The position numbers were made by a program, and so were the translations under genes. 48,335 bases of DNA from NCBI GenBank assembly GCA_964489245.1, contig CAZAXU010000012.1:1-48335 (forward strand), in the 5' to 3' direction. The stretch's first letter is position 1. Each line of letters opens with the position of its first letter. Shown here in pieces: positions 22,653 to 31,619 of this stretch. This DNA comes from CAZAXU01 sp964489245 (lineage in GTDB: Bacteria; Bacteroidota; Bacteroidia; Flavobacteriales; Flavobacteriaceae). Below the pieces are notes generated by a model. The model searched no databases and was not told where the DNA came from. It was given only the letters and a program-made list of their open reading frames with translations.

Positions 22653-25490
22653 ATGAAAACAAATTCATTCATCTACCGTCACCTTGGTCCACGTCCTCAT
22701 GAAACAAAAGAAATGTTTCAAACCATCGGTGTTAAAAATATGGAACAACTGATTTATGAAACCATTCCTGACAATATCCGATTAAAGGAAAATTTGAAAC
22801 TTCCTCCAAAAATGAGCGAACAAGAATATATGGAACATATTCAAAATTTGGCGAATCAAAACAAGTTGTATCGTTCATTCATCGGACTTGGATATTACAG
22901 TTCTACCATGCCCGGTGTCATTCAACGAAACGTTTTGGAAAATCCGAGTTGGTATACCTCATACACACCCTATCAAGCCGAAATCTCACAGGGGAGATTG
23001 GAAGCATTGCTAAACTATCAAACCATGCTGACAGAACTAACCGGCATGGATTTGGCGAATGCTTCTCTATTGGATGAAGCAACTGCTGCCGCAGAAGCCA
23101 TGGGCATGTTTTTCAATCTGCGTGATCGAAAACAAAAAAAAGCAGGTGTTAACAATTTTTTTGTCGGTGTAAATGTTTTGCCGCAAACCATTGCCGTACT
23201 GGAAACACGTGCCAAAACCTTAGGCATTAAATTGGTTTACGGCATTTTTAATCAAATTGAATTTGACGACAGCTTTTTTGGCGCACTGGTGCAATATCCG
23301 ATGAAACACGGAAAAGTGGTCAATTTTAGTGAATTTGTTCAAAAGGCACATGCACAAAATATTAAAGTTGCCGTTGCTGCCGATTTGATGAGCTTGGTTT
23401 TGCTCTCTCCCCCCGGACATTGGGATGCAGACGCAGTGATTGGCTCCACGCAACGTTTTGGACTACCCTTGGGCTACGGTGGACCACACGCCGGATATTT
23501 TGCCACTAGAGAAGATTATAAAAGACATATTCCCGGAAGAATTATAGGCGTTTCTGTTGACACACAAGGAAAAAAAGCTTTGCGTATGGCATTGCAAACT
23601 CGTGAGCAACATATCAAAAGAGACAAAGCAACTTCAAATATCTGCACGGCACAGGTTTTGCTTGCCGTGCTTTCAGGTATGTATGCTGTTTATCACGGAC
23701 CAAAAGGACTGAAAGAAATTGCAGAACATATTCACAATCAAGCAAAAAAAATAGACTCCGGATTGAAAAATTTGGGCTACGAACAGGTTCATGAAATATT
23801 TTTTGACAGTCTCTTGGTTAAAGCCAATCCAAACGAAATCAAACAAAAAGCCGAAGCAAAACAAATCAACCTGAATTATTTCTTAAGCGATAATCTCGTA
23901 GGAATTTCAGTTGATGAAAATACTACGGAACAAGATGTAAAAAATATTTTATCCGTTTTTGCTAAAAACGGAGAATTACCAAAATATGTCGATAACTACG
24001 ATGTGATTCCTGAAAATTTACTCCGAAAGGACGATTTTATGCAACAAGATGTTTTTAATTCCTATCATTCCGAAACCGAAATGATGCGCTACATCAAAAA
24101 ACTGGAACGCAAAGATTTATCACTGACACAATCCATGATTCCATTGGGATCTTGTACCATGAAACTCAATGCAGCCACAGAACTATTCCCAATCAGTTGG
24201 AACCAGTGGAACAACATTCATCCTTTTGTGCCCAAAAACCAAGTGAAAGGCTATCAAAAGATGATTGATAATCTTGAAAACTATTTGTCTGAAATAACGG
24301 GACTGGATGCCGTAAGCCTACAACCCAATTCCGGTGCTGCCGGAGAATATGCAGGTTTAACGGCTGTGAAAAACTATCATGAAAGTCGTGGTGAGACACA
24401 AAGAAATATTGCATTGATTCCCGCTTCTGCACACGGAACCAATCCCGCTTCTGCCGTAATGGCGGGGCACAAGGTTGTTGTGGTCAAAACCACTGACGAA
24501 GGAAATATAGACGTGAATGATTTACGTGAAAAAGCAGAGCAATACAAAGACACATTGTCTGTCTTTATGGTCACTTATCCTTCTACACACGGCGTATTTG
24601 AGTCTGCCATCAAAGAAATGACAGATATTATTCACAAAAACGGCGGACAGGTTTATATGGACGGTGCCAACATGAATGCACAAGTAGGATTGACCAATCC
24701 GGGCATGATTGGTGCAGACGTTTGTCATTTAAACCTACACAAAACCTTTGCCATTCCGCATGGCGGTGGCGGACCCGGAGTCGGTCCGATTGCCGTGAAA
24801 AAACACTTAGCAGATTTCTTGCCCGCTCATCCTTTTGTTGAAACCGGCGGAAAATTTGGAAATGCCGTAGCGGCGGCTCCATACGGATCGGTTTTGGTTA
24901 GCTTGATTTCTTATGCCTATATCAGACTTTCAGGAGCCGAAGGATTGAAAAAAGCCACTGAATATGCCATTTTAAATGCCAACTATTTAGAATATTTATT
25001 AAAGGATTTTTATCCTGTTCTCTACAAAGGAGAGCGTGGAAGAGCCGCGCATGAATTCATTGCAGATTGCCGCCCGTTCAAAGAAAAAGGTATTTCTGTT
25101 TTAGATATTGCCAAACGCTTGATGGACTACGGCTATCACGCTCCTACGGTTTCTTTTCCCGTTCATGATACTTTGATGATTGAACCCACGGAAAGTGAAA
25201 GCAAACAAGAGCTGGACAGATTTGCAAATGCCATGATTTCCATTTGGAACGAAATTCAAGAAGTGAATCCTGAAGACATGGATAATCCTTTGAAAAATGC
25301 ACCTCATACCGAGGAAATGCTCACATCAGATGTATGGTTTCACAAATACACCCGAAAAAAAGCGGCTTTTCCGCTAGATTATATCAAAGAAAACAAGTTT
25401 TGGCCTGCTGTAAGCCGTGTAGATGACGCCTTTGGCGACAGAAATTTGCATTGCACTTGTAATCCGATAGAATCATATATAACAGAATAA
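22653..25490 (+). CDS. gcvP: Glycine dehydrogenase (decarboxylating), P-protein
   Basis: GcvP is the PLP enzyme that decarboxylates glycine and passes the aminomethyl group to the H-protein lipoyl arm. The 945-residue single-chain form contains both homologous halves: an N-terminal half beginning YRHLGPRPHETKEMF, and a C-terminal half with MIPLGSCTMKLNAA and the PLP lysine site NLHKTFAIPHGGGGPGVGP. It ends with SRVDDAFGDRNLHCTC. The start at 22653 gives the standard N-terminus; the 13 codons upstream overlap pepT. gcvT and gcvH are not adjacent. Confidence 0.96.
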   Translation: MKTNSFIYRHLGPRPHETKEMFQTIGVKNMEQLIYETIPDNIRLKENLKLPPKMSEQEYMEHIQNLANQNKLYRSFIGLGYYSSTMPGVIQRNVLENPSWYTSYTPYQAEISQGRLEALLNYQTMLTELTGMDLANASLLDEATAAAEAMGMFFNLRDRKQKKAGVNNFFVGVNVLPQTIAVLETRAKTLGIKLVYGIFNQIEFDDSFFGALVQYPMKHGKVVNFSEFVQKAHAQNIKVAVAADLMSLVLLSPPGHWDADAVIGSTQRFGLPLGYGGPHAGYFATREDYKRHIPGRIIGVSVDTQGKKALRMALQTREQHIKRDKATSNICTAQVLLAVLSGMYAVYHGPKGLKEIAEHIHNQAKKIDSGLKNLGYEQVHEIFFDSLLVKANPNEIKQKAEAKQINLNYFLSDNLVGISVDENTTEQDVKNILSVFAKNGELPKYVDNYDVIPENLLRKDDFMQQDVFNSYHSETEMMRYIKKLERKDLSLTQSMIPLGSCTMKLNAATELFPISWNQWNNIHPFVPKNQVKGYQKMIDNLENYLSEITGLDAVSLQPNSGAAGEYAGLTAVKNYHESRGETQRNIALIPASAHGTNPASAVMAGHKVVVVKTTDEGNIDVNDLREKAEQYKDTLSVFMVTYPSTHGVFESAIKEMTDIIHKNGGQVYMDGANMNAQVGLTNPGMIGADVCHLNLHKTFAIPHGGGGPGVGPIAVKKHLADFLPAHPFVETGGKFGNAVAAAPYGSVLVSLISYAYIRLSGAEGLKKATEYAILNANYLEYLLKDFYPVLYKGERGRAAHEFIADCRPFKEKGISVLDIAKRLMDYGYHAPTVSFPVHDTLMIEPTESESKQELDRFANAMISIWNEIQEVNPEDMDNPLKNAPHTEEMLTSDVWFHKYTRKKAAFPLDYIKENKFWPAVSRVDDAFGDRNLHCTCNPIESYITE

Positions 25491-25549
25491 AGTTTAATCC
25501 CTATTAATCAGTATTATACAAGATTTTATATATTTTTTTCATTAATTCG

Positions 25550-25579
25550 TTTGTTCACATACTTTTTTATTTAATTTTG
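25550..25579 (+). promoter_or_regulatory. Promoter of the KAS III-like gene
   Basis: TTTG (25550-25553), an 18-base spacer and TAATTTTG (25572-25579) match the Bacteroidota consensus in sequence and spacing. The ATG lies 17 bases downstream. It is the best-formed plus-strand promoter in the window. Confidence 0.65.
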
Positions 25580-25596
25580 TCCCCAAATTTTGAATT

Positions 25597-26670
25597 ATGC
25601 CTAGAGTTAAAGCAGAAATCATCGGAATAGGAAGTTACGTCCCTGAAAATATTATTCCAAATTCATATTTTTTAAATTGGGAATTCTATGATGCGGAGCG
25701 CAAAAGAATCGAAACACCCAATGAAATTATCATTGAAAAATTCAAAGCCATCACGGGCATTGAAGAACGTCGTTGGATGAATGATGACATGATTGCTTCT
25801 GAAATGGGCATCATTGCCGCACAACGTGCACTGAACGATTCCGGTATCGACCCCGAAGATTTGGATTATATCATTGCCGCTACAAATTTCGGAGATGTTG
25901 AAAAAGGAAATTATTTCTCTGATTTTATGCCTGCAGTGGCTTCCAGAATAAAAGACGGACTAAAACTTTCCAACCCCAAAGCTGTTGCCTATGATATCAT
26001 CTTTGGATGTCCTGGCTGGTTGCAAGGTCTGATCACAGCCAATCAATTGATGAAAGCCGGCGATGCCAAATATGCTATGATTATCGGTGTTGAAGCCTTG
26101 TCTCGTGTAATTGATCCATATGATAGAGATGCCATGATATTTGCCGACGGCGCAGGAGTAGTGATTGTCAAACTCAACGAAGAAAAAGGAGGTAGTGGAA
26201 TGCTCTCATACAAAACCGTCTCTCATGCACATCCTCAGGCAGGTTTCCTATACAACGATAAATCTTTTAATCCGAATTTCAATCCAAAAGCAAAGTTCAT
26301 CAGAATGCAAGGGCATAAAATCTATGAATACGCTCTTACCGAAGTTCCTGCAGCCATGAAAGCTGCCATGGATAAAAGCGGGTATGAAATTGACAAGCTG
26401 AAAAAGATTTTTATTCACCAAGCAAATGAAAAAATGGATGAACAAATTGTTCGTCGTTTTTATAGGTTATACAAAAAAACAATGCCTGAATATATCATGC
26501 CGATGAACATTCAAAAACTAGGTAATAGTTCCGTGGCAACCATTCCAACTTTGATGGACATGGTGCGTCGTGGCGATCTTGAAAATCAAGAACTGCATAA
26601 AGGTGATTTAATCATGTTGGCTTCTGTTGGTGCCGGCATGAACATCAATGCTGCCGTGATGAGATATTAA
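25597..26670 (+). CDS. 3-oxoacyl-ACP synthase III-like enzyme (FabH paralogue)
   Basis: The 357-residue thiolase-fold protein has the KAS III catalytic triad: Cys138 in DIIFGCPGWLQG, histidine in KIFIHQANEKMDEQ, and asparagine in KLGNSSVATIPTLMDM. These start fatty-acid-type chains by condensing an acyl-CoA with malonyl-ACP. It is about 20-30 residues longer than FabH, with an N-terminal insert (NWEFYDAERKRIETPNE), which fits a flavobacterial paralogue rather than housekeeping FabH. No other fatty-acid gene is nearby, so its primer and product are unknown. Confidence 0.82.
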   Translation: MPRVKAEIIGIGSYVPENIIPNSYFLNWEFYDAERKRIETPNEIIIEKFKAITGIEERRWMNDDMIASEMGIIAAQRALNDSGIDPEDLDYIIAATNFGDVEKGNYFSDFMPAVASRIKDGLKLSNPKAVAYDIIFGCPGWLQGLITANQLMKAGDAKYAMIIGVEALSRVIDPYDRDAMIFADGAGVVIVKLNEEKGGSGMLSYKTVSHAHPQAGFLYNDKSFNPNFNPKAKFIRMQGHKIYEYALTEVPAAMKAAMDKSGYEIDKLKKIFIHQANEKMDEQIVRRFYRLYKKTMPEYIMPMNIQKLGNSSVATIPTLMDMVRRGDLENQELHKGDLIMLASVGAGMNINAAVMRY

Positions 26671-26686
26671 CCTAAGCATTTTCTGT

Positions 26687-26735
26687 AAAAAAAAGTGTCG
26701 AGAATTTAGATAAAACACTATCGGCATCTCGACAC
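26687..26735 (-). terminator. Intrinsic terminator downstream of tonB
   Basis: On the minus strand GTGTCGAGA (26735-26727) pairs perfectly with TCTCGACAC (26703-26695), with a small inner GATA/TATC stem in the 23-base loop, followed by eight T residues. It ends the VWA-tonB operon and, by position, also separates it from the convergent KAS III-like gene. Confidence 0.75.
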
Positions 26736-26794
26736 AGGATTGCTCTACAGACTCATGTCAACAAGCAACTGAAATTTTTCAAGCTTGAGAAATA

Positions 26795-27517
26795 TTATTC
26801 CACCCTAAATATTATCGGCAAATTATAAGTCACTTTAACTTTCATGCCGTGTTGACGTCCGGGTTTCATCTCAGGAAACATTTTAACCACCCTCTTTGCT
26901 TCTTCTTGTAAAGCCTTATATTTTGAACGAGATTTTACGTTGACAATTTTCCCGTCTTTGTCAATCGTAAATTGAGTATAAATTTTCACCTTTTCTCCCG
27001 ACAGACCCAAATCACCGGCTAAATCTTTATTGAAATTCTTGCCCACAAAACGCATGATTTTATCGTTCATACATTTTCTTAGCGCTGTTCCCTTCTTTCC
27101 TTCACAACCCGGATAAACAGGAATTTCTTCTACCAATTTAAAATCAACCGGAATATCGATAGGAATGGGATCATCATCCACTTGAATGGAATCTGCTTTT
27201 TTGATGGGATCATCGTCTCCGATATCCGTCGCTTTTAATATATCTTCCTTCACTTTATCATCATCTTTTTTGATATTCAAGCTTGCCGTTTCTCTTTTTC
27301 GTTTCTTGATTTTCTCTTTGATTTTTTCATGTTTAAACGTGAATATTTCATCTTCTTTTTTACCAACTGCGGGGCAGGCTTCAATATCCACATCTTCTAC
27401 ATAGGTTTTTAAATCAATAAGTTTCCAGCTAATGAAAAGTGTAAGCACTAAACCCAGAAGAAAAAAAGTCGAAGTATAATTGTTCAAATCTGCTTTTTTT
27501 GATTTTTTTGTTTTCAT
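26795..27517 (-). CDS. TonB-family energy transducer
   Basis: The 240-residue protein has one membrane helix near the N-terminus (about residues 17-33), then a charged periplasmic linker rich in K, D and I rather than the usual proline repeats. A C-terminal TonB domain (about 140-240) follows, with DLGLSGEKVKIYTQFTIDKDGKIVNVKSRSKY and VTYNLPIIF. EIPVYPGCEG before it is common in flavobacterial TonB proteins. Such proteins pass proton-motive energy to outer-membrane receptors, but no receptor or ExbBD gene is nearby. It is translated from the same operon as the VWA lipoprotein, 11 bases downstream of it, so it may serve that protein instead. Confidence 0.78.
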   Translation of the reverse strand: MKTKKSKKADLNNYTSTFFLLGLVLTLFISWKLIDLKTYVEDVDIEACPAVGKKEDEIFTFKHEKIKEKIKKRKRETASLNIKKDDDKVKEDILKATDIGDDDPIKKADSIQVDDDPIPIDIPVDFKLVEEIPVYPGCEGKKGTALRKCMNDKIMRFVGKNFNKDLAGDLGLSGEKVKIYTQFTIDKDGKIVNVKSRSKYKALQEEAKRVVKMFPEMKPGRQHGMKVKVTYNLPIIFRVE

Positions 27518-27528
27518 GATTATTGTTT

Positions 27529-29247
27529 TTATTCAATTCTTTTTATTCCGTTATCAGTTGTCACATCCTTACTTAGCATTTCATATTTATCTATCAAGGT
27601 GATGAATTCGTTTTTGTAACTATCCACATAAGATTTTGTTTGATAAGCCAATTTCTTGACCAAGTCAACACTTATGTTCTCTTTATATTTTGAGTCGCGC
27701 AGCAACATGCCAAATCCGGCAACCGATGCAGCAAAACGGAAATCTTTGCTTGCATTTATCCACTTGTTATTTCGTGCTTTTATCGGAATTTGAATCAGTT
27801 TACTTTTATTGCTTTTGATTGGTTTATAACGCAATTTCAAAGTCATCAATTCATTTGAATTCTCTATTGTTTTTGTTGTCTGATATTTTAGTCTGTCATG
27901 TTGCTGCAGAACTTCATTTGACAAAGCGGGAATAATTTCATAAAGCGCCGTAACTTTATGCCCGGGACCTAATTCTCCCGCATCTTTTTTATCATCATTG
28001 AAATCCTCTGCTGCCATTTTCCTATTCACATAGCCTATCAGGCGATATCCTTTAACTTTTTTAGGGTTAAATTCCACTTGTATCTTCACATCTTTGGCAA
28101 TAGTGAACATATTGGCAAGCAAATCTTTTTGAAACACTTTTTTTGCTTCCGTATAATTGTCAATATAGAAATAGTTTCCATTACCCGCATTGCTGATTTG
28201 CTCCATACGTCCGTCTTTATAATTTCCCATTCCAAATCCGAGAATGCTCAAATAAATATCATTTTCTTTCTCTTTTTTGATGGTTCTTACAAGTTCTGAT
28301 GTGGAACTCACTCCCACATTAAAATCGCCATCTGTTGCTAAAATCACACGATTATTTCCGTTGCTTATATAGTTTTTCAATGCAATTTTATACGCCAATC
28401 TGATTCCTGCCCCACCTGCAGTGCTTCCTCCTGATTCCAATCTGTTGAGTGCCTTTATAATCTTATTTTTTTCCGTTACCTCCGTGGGAGATAAAACCAC
28501 ACCGGCACTTCCTGCATAAGCAACAATAGACACCATACTATTTTTGGGGAGGTTGTCTATCAAGACCTTAAAAGCTTTTTTTAATAACGGCAATTTGTTA
28601 TCGTAACTCATAGAACCGGATGTGTCAATCAAAAAAACCAAATTGCTCGGTTTTAGATTATCATAGTCCAAATCTTTTCCTTTAATGCCGATCATCACCA
28701 ATTGATGTTTTTCATTCCAAGGAGCATTGGCTATTTCCGTATAAACACTAAAAGGATGTTTCCCGTTCGGTTGCTTATAATCATAGTCAAAATAATTAAT
28801 CATTTCTTCTATTCTGACGGCATCTTTCGGAGGCAGATTTCCTCCGGACAGATATTGTCTAACAATGGAATATGATGCATTATCCACATCAATTGAAAAA
28901 GTAGATAACGGATGCTGAACAGCAGACCTATAGTCATTGTCTTGTATATAATCATATTCGTTGGTATTGTGCACCTCCGGCTGATGAAAAACCGGCTCTT
29001 GGCAGAATTTTTCTTCTGATACTTTGTGTTTTAACAAATTATGTACCGGTTTTCTCCTAACCGGTCGAGATGCATCTACTTCCATAATTTCTTCTTTATA
29101 GTCTTTTTTTACTTCCGATTGTTGTGGCGGCGATATAAGCTTATCTTTTCCGGAGTGTGGAGGATTATTCAGATTCTTCTGGTTTTCACAGGAAAATAAT
29201 ATACCCGTAAATAAAATTAGCATCAATAATTTTTTCTTTGTTTTCAT
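27529..29247 (-). CDS. VWA-domain lipoprotein (YfbK-like)
   Basis: The 572-residue protein has a lipoprotein signal peptide with Cys20 in GILFSCEN. An N-terminal von Willebrand-associated region follows (about residues 75-190, HPLSTFSIDVDNASYSIVRQYL), then a VWA domain (about 195-370) with the complete MIDAS signature FLIDTSGSMS and ATDGDFNVG. A C-terminal DUF3520-like domain follows. It is predicted to sit in the envelope and bind a protein partner through a metal ion. Together with tonB it forms an operon that points away from the uncharacterised pair at 29408-31041. No AAA MoxR-type ATPase is nearby, although VWA proteins often work with one. Confidence 0.83.
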   Translation of the reverse strand: MKTKKKLLMLILFTGILFSCENQKNLNNPPHSGKDKLISPPQQSEVKKDYKEEIMEVDASRPVRRKPVHNLLKHKVSEEKFCQEPVFHQPEVHNTNEYDYIQDNDYRSAVQHPLSTFSIDVDNASYSIVRQYLSGGNLPPKDAVRIEEMINYFDYDYKQPNGKHPFSVYTEIANAPWNEKHQLVMIGIKGKDLDYDNLKPSNLVFLIDTSGSMSYDNKLPLLKKAFKVLIDNLPKNSMVSIVAYAGSAGVVLSPTEVTEKNKIIKALNRLESGGSTAGGAGIRLAYKIALKNYISNGNNRVILATDGDFNVGVSSTSELVRTIKKEKENDIYLSILGFGMGNYKDGRMEQISNAGNGNYFYIDNYTEAKKVFQKDLLANMFTIAKDVKIQVEFNPKKVKGYRLIGYVNRKMAAEDFNDDKKDAGELGPGHKVTALYEIIPALSNEVLQQHDRLKYQTTKTIENSNELMTLKLRYKPIKSNKSKLIQIPIKARNNKWINASKDFRFAASVAGFGMLLRDSKYKENISVDLVKKLAYQTKSYVDSYKNEFITLIDKYEMLSKDVTTDNGIKRIE

Positions 29248-29314
29248 AATGTTTATTTTTTATTAGTTTTTATGTAAATTGCATTCAACTATGTGAAACA
29301 CTACACAAACATAC

Positions 29315-29328
29315 TGCCGAATTCGGCA
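29315..29328. repeat. 14-bp perfect palindrome in the divergent control region
   Basis: TGCCGAATTCGGCA is a perfect palindrome and the most GC-rich spot in the 160-base gap between the divergent VWA-lipoprotein and membrane-protein genes. It lies about 68 and 80 bases from the two start codons. A regulator binding site is plausible; nothing else supports it. Confidence 0.5.
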
Positions 29329-29407
29329 TGCTTGTTGTAGTATGCTTGTAAATGAATTGTATTTTACTTGAAAAATATAACTTATTAAAAATCAGCGAAT
29401 AACGAGT

Positions 29408-30325
29408 TTGACTGAAAAAGAAAAAATATCATTTGAATTATTGAAACAAAAAGTTGCCTCGACTTTTTTGCAAGATAATTCTGCCCTTTCTCCCGATATT
29501 TCTCAATGGAAAGGAGATGATATCATCAAATTTCAAGAAGATTTATTGCAAAAAGTAAAAGCCCGCGTCAGTGAAAAATGGTTTTACAATTATTTTAGAA
29601 ACGATATACAAAAATTGCCTCGTATAGATATGCTAAATTTGCTGTCTGAATATGCGGGATATTCAGATTGGGCTAATTTTTTACAACAAAATTCCAAAAC
29701 ACTGAAAAACCGGTCTTGGAAAAATCCGAAAACATCCGGAATCTATGTATTCTTCACAAGCTTAATTGCGCTGACTTTGATTTTGGGGTTTGTGCTGAGT
29801 AGAACAACAGATAAGAATATAAAGCTATGCTTTGTTGATGAAAACCTAAACCCAATTGAAGAAACCGTTAAAATTTTTGTCAAAATGAATCAAGAAACAG
29901 AAAGGGTTTTACATACGGATAAAAATAATTGTGTCGAATTTCATACGAAACAACATCAAATTAACTTGCGAATTATTTCGCCCTATTATAAAGAAAAAAC
30001 CATCAATCGGAATATTGAGTTGAATGAATATCAAGAAGAAATTATTTTGGAAACCGATTTTTATTCTTTGATGCTTCGCTATTTTTCCAACACACAAACC
30101 AAAGATTGGCAGAAAAGACGAGACAAACTGAGAATGCTAATTGATGATGAAGCTGTTATCTATCAACAATGGTTTGGAAAAAATAAAGGGGTGGAAATTT
30201 ACAGCAAGGATGATTTCATCTATCAACTGACCGTTCCGACAAGTATTTTGAGAAATATCGAAATTCTTGAAATTGAACGTAAAAACAATAAGATATTTAA
30301 ATTACGGTTTAAAGTAAACCCATGA
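29408..30325 (+). CDS. Uncharacterised single-pass membrane protein
   Basis: I do not recognise a named domain. The 305-residue protein has a cytoplasmic-type N-terminus of about 110 residues with all-helical character (ends near YAGYSDWANFL), one membrane helix at about 111-130 (GIYVFFTSLIALTLILGFVL), and a periplasmic-type C-terminus of about 170 residues. The start codon is TTG at 29408: no ATG is available until residue 75, and a stop lies 30 bases upstream. The layout resembles anti-sigma or receptor-like proteins, but no zinc motif or sigma factor is adjacent. It overlaps the downstream lipoprotein gene by four bases (ATGA), so the two are coupled. Confidence 0.7.
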   Translation: MTEKEKISFELLKQKVASTFLQDNSALSPDISQWKGDDIIKFQEDLLQKVKARVSEKWFYNYFRNDIQKLPRIDMLNLLSEYAGYSDWANFLQQNSKTLKNRSWKNPKTSGIYVFFTSLIALTLILGFVLSRTTDKNIKLCFVDENLNPIEETVKIFVKMNQETERVLHTDKNNCVEFHTKQHQINLRIISPYYKEKTINRNIELNEYQEEIILETDFYSLMLRYFSNTQTKDWQKRRDKLRMLIDDEAVIYQQWFGKNKGVEIYSKDDFIYQLTVPTSILRNIEILEIERKNNKIFKLRFKVNP

Positions 30326-31041
30326 AAAAACTATTATACATATCATTATCAATTATATTATTATCAGCTTGTGCTTCTGACCATCCGAAATCTCTTCAGA
30401 AAGAAAAAAGCGTTCCCAATGCCAAGATTGAAAAGTCTGAAGATGAAATTGAGAAACCAATGGAAACAAAAGAAGAATCAATTGAAGAAAAACGAATCAA
30501 AAAAAACGTTGATAAAGGTCTGACGCAATCTAAAGCAAAGAAAAGCTTTGCCAAAAAAAAATCTTTTGGCAATTCTCCTGTAAAAAAATCTGCTAATTCC
30601 AAAAGAAAAGTGCTCAATGCAACCAAAAGAATAACCGATGCATATCTGAATGATATCAGTAAACAAAAACTACAACAAATCTATGACATTGCTTCCTTGG
30701 TTCACAAAGACAGCACACAACAGGATATGAAGGAATATGCACTGAAATATGCCAACAGACTATTTGTCAGACCCGACGAAAAAATTTCTGAAAAACTGAA
30801 TAAAATCGGAAATGTTAAGGCTGACAGCATTAAAATTGAACAAATCAAGCTAATCGATTTAACGGAAACCGAGTACAACGGACAAATCGGTAGATATGCT
30901 TTCAACACCGATTACTATCGTCAAGGAAAAATTATTTACAGGCAAAAACATATTGCCGAGATTTACTTTGAAATCACCAATCTTAACTTTGACGGAGAAA
31001 TTCACCAAACTGTTAAAAGCAGAATTAAGCGTATTGATTAG
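30322..31041 (+). CDS. Uncharacterised lysine-rich lipoprotein
   Basis: The 239-residue protein has a signal peptide with lipobox LLSAC (Cys17), so it is an envelope lipoprotein. Residues about 25-100 are a strongly basic, low-complexity stretch (KKSFAKKKSFGNSPVKKSAN), followed by a compact C-terminal region (about 115-235) ending in beta-strand-like sequence. I recognise no known domain. The ATG overlaps the stop of the membrane-protein gene as ATGA. It faces sixA across three bases. A function together with the upstream gene is inferred from the coupling only. Confidence 0.75.
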   Translation: MKKLLYISLSIILLSACASDHPKSLQKEKSVPNAKIEKSEDEIEKPMETKEESIEEKRIKKNVDKGLTQSKAKKSFAKKKSFGNSPVKKSANSKRKVLNATKRITDAYLNDISKQKLQQIYDIASLVHKDSTQQDMKEYALKYANRLFVRPDEKISEKLNKIGNVKADSIKIEQIKLIDLTETEYNGQIGRYAFNTDYYRQGKIIYRQKHIAEIYFEITNLNFDGEIHQTVKSRIKRID

Positions 31042-31044
31042 CCG

Positions 31045-31539
31045 TTAATTTTTTGCATCAGTTCTCGGATCTATAAAAAACAAGTCTTTTTTCGTTGCAG
31101 ACTCAATCTCTGTCCAATTGTTCGTATCAAAAGAAACGCCAAAGGCTCCGCTGGTTGGCAAGTGCCAAATATCCATATGAGCAAATTCATCTGCAATATC
31201 CGTCCATGAAGGATTATGTCCAAAAATAAAAGCCGTTTCAATTGTCTGCGGAAGAGCATAGATTTGATTCATAATGATTTCATCAGGATAAAAATAGAAA
31301 TGCTTGTTAATTTCAATTTTATTTTCCGGATATCGATAGGCTTTTGCCACAATCTCCGCTGTTTGATATGCTCGCATTGCCGGACTGGAAATAATCAAAT
31401 CCGGAACGATGCCAAATTCAATCAGTGACCGGACTGTTTTTTCGGTGCGTTTAATTCCCTTTTTTATCAAATGTCGTTTTTTATCAGGCATGAGCTCTTG
31501 TGTTGCTTTTCCATGACGTATAATAATCAATTTTTTCAT
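31045..31539 (-). CDS. SixA-like phosphohistidine phosphatase
   Basis: The 164-residue histidine phosphatase has the catalytic IIRHGKA at residues 5-11 and the second histidine in FIFGHNPSW. Between them lies the SSPAMRAYQTAEIVA arginine-binding segment. SixA removes phosphate from histidine on signalling or phosphotransfer proteins. Size matches the small SixA class. It is a minus-strand gene with an 80-base gap to the upstream alpha/beta hydrolase. The cellular target is unknown. Confidence 0.85.
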   Translation of the reverse strand: MKKLIIIRHGKATQELMPDKKRHLIKKGIKRTEKTVRSLIEFGIVPDLIISSPAMRAYQTAEIVAKAYRYPENKIEINKHFYFYPDEIIMNQIYALPQTIETAFIFGHNPSWTDIADEFAHMDIWHLPTSGAFGVSFDTNNWTEIESATKKDLFFIDPRTDAKN

Positions 31540-31619
31540 CTTAATATTTTTTATGTTTTATTGCCACGAATGCACAAATAAAAAATGGATATTTTAGATT
31601 TGATATTGTAAATAAATAT

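Noticed and set aside
22121..22672. Minus-strand open frame of 183 codons opposite pepT
   Set aside because: It overlaps the pepT catalytic region and the gcvP start, and its F/H-rich product looks like an antisense artefact.
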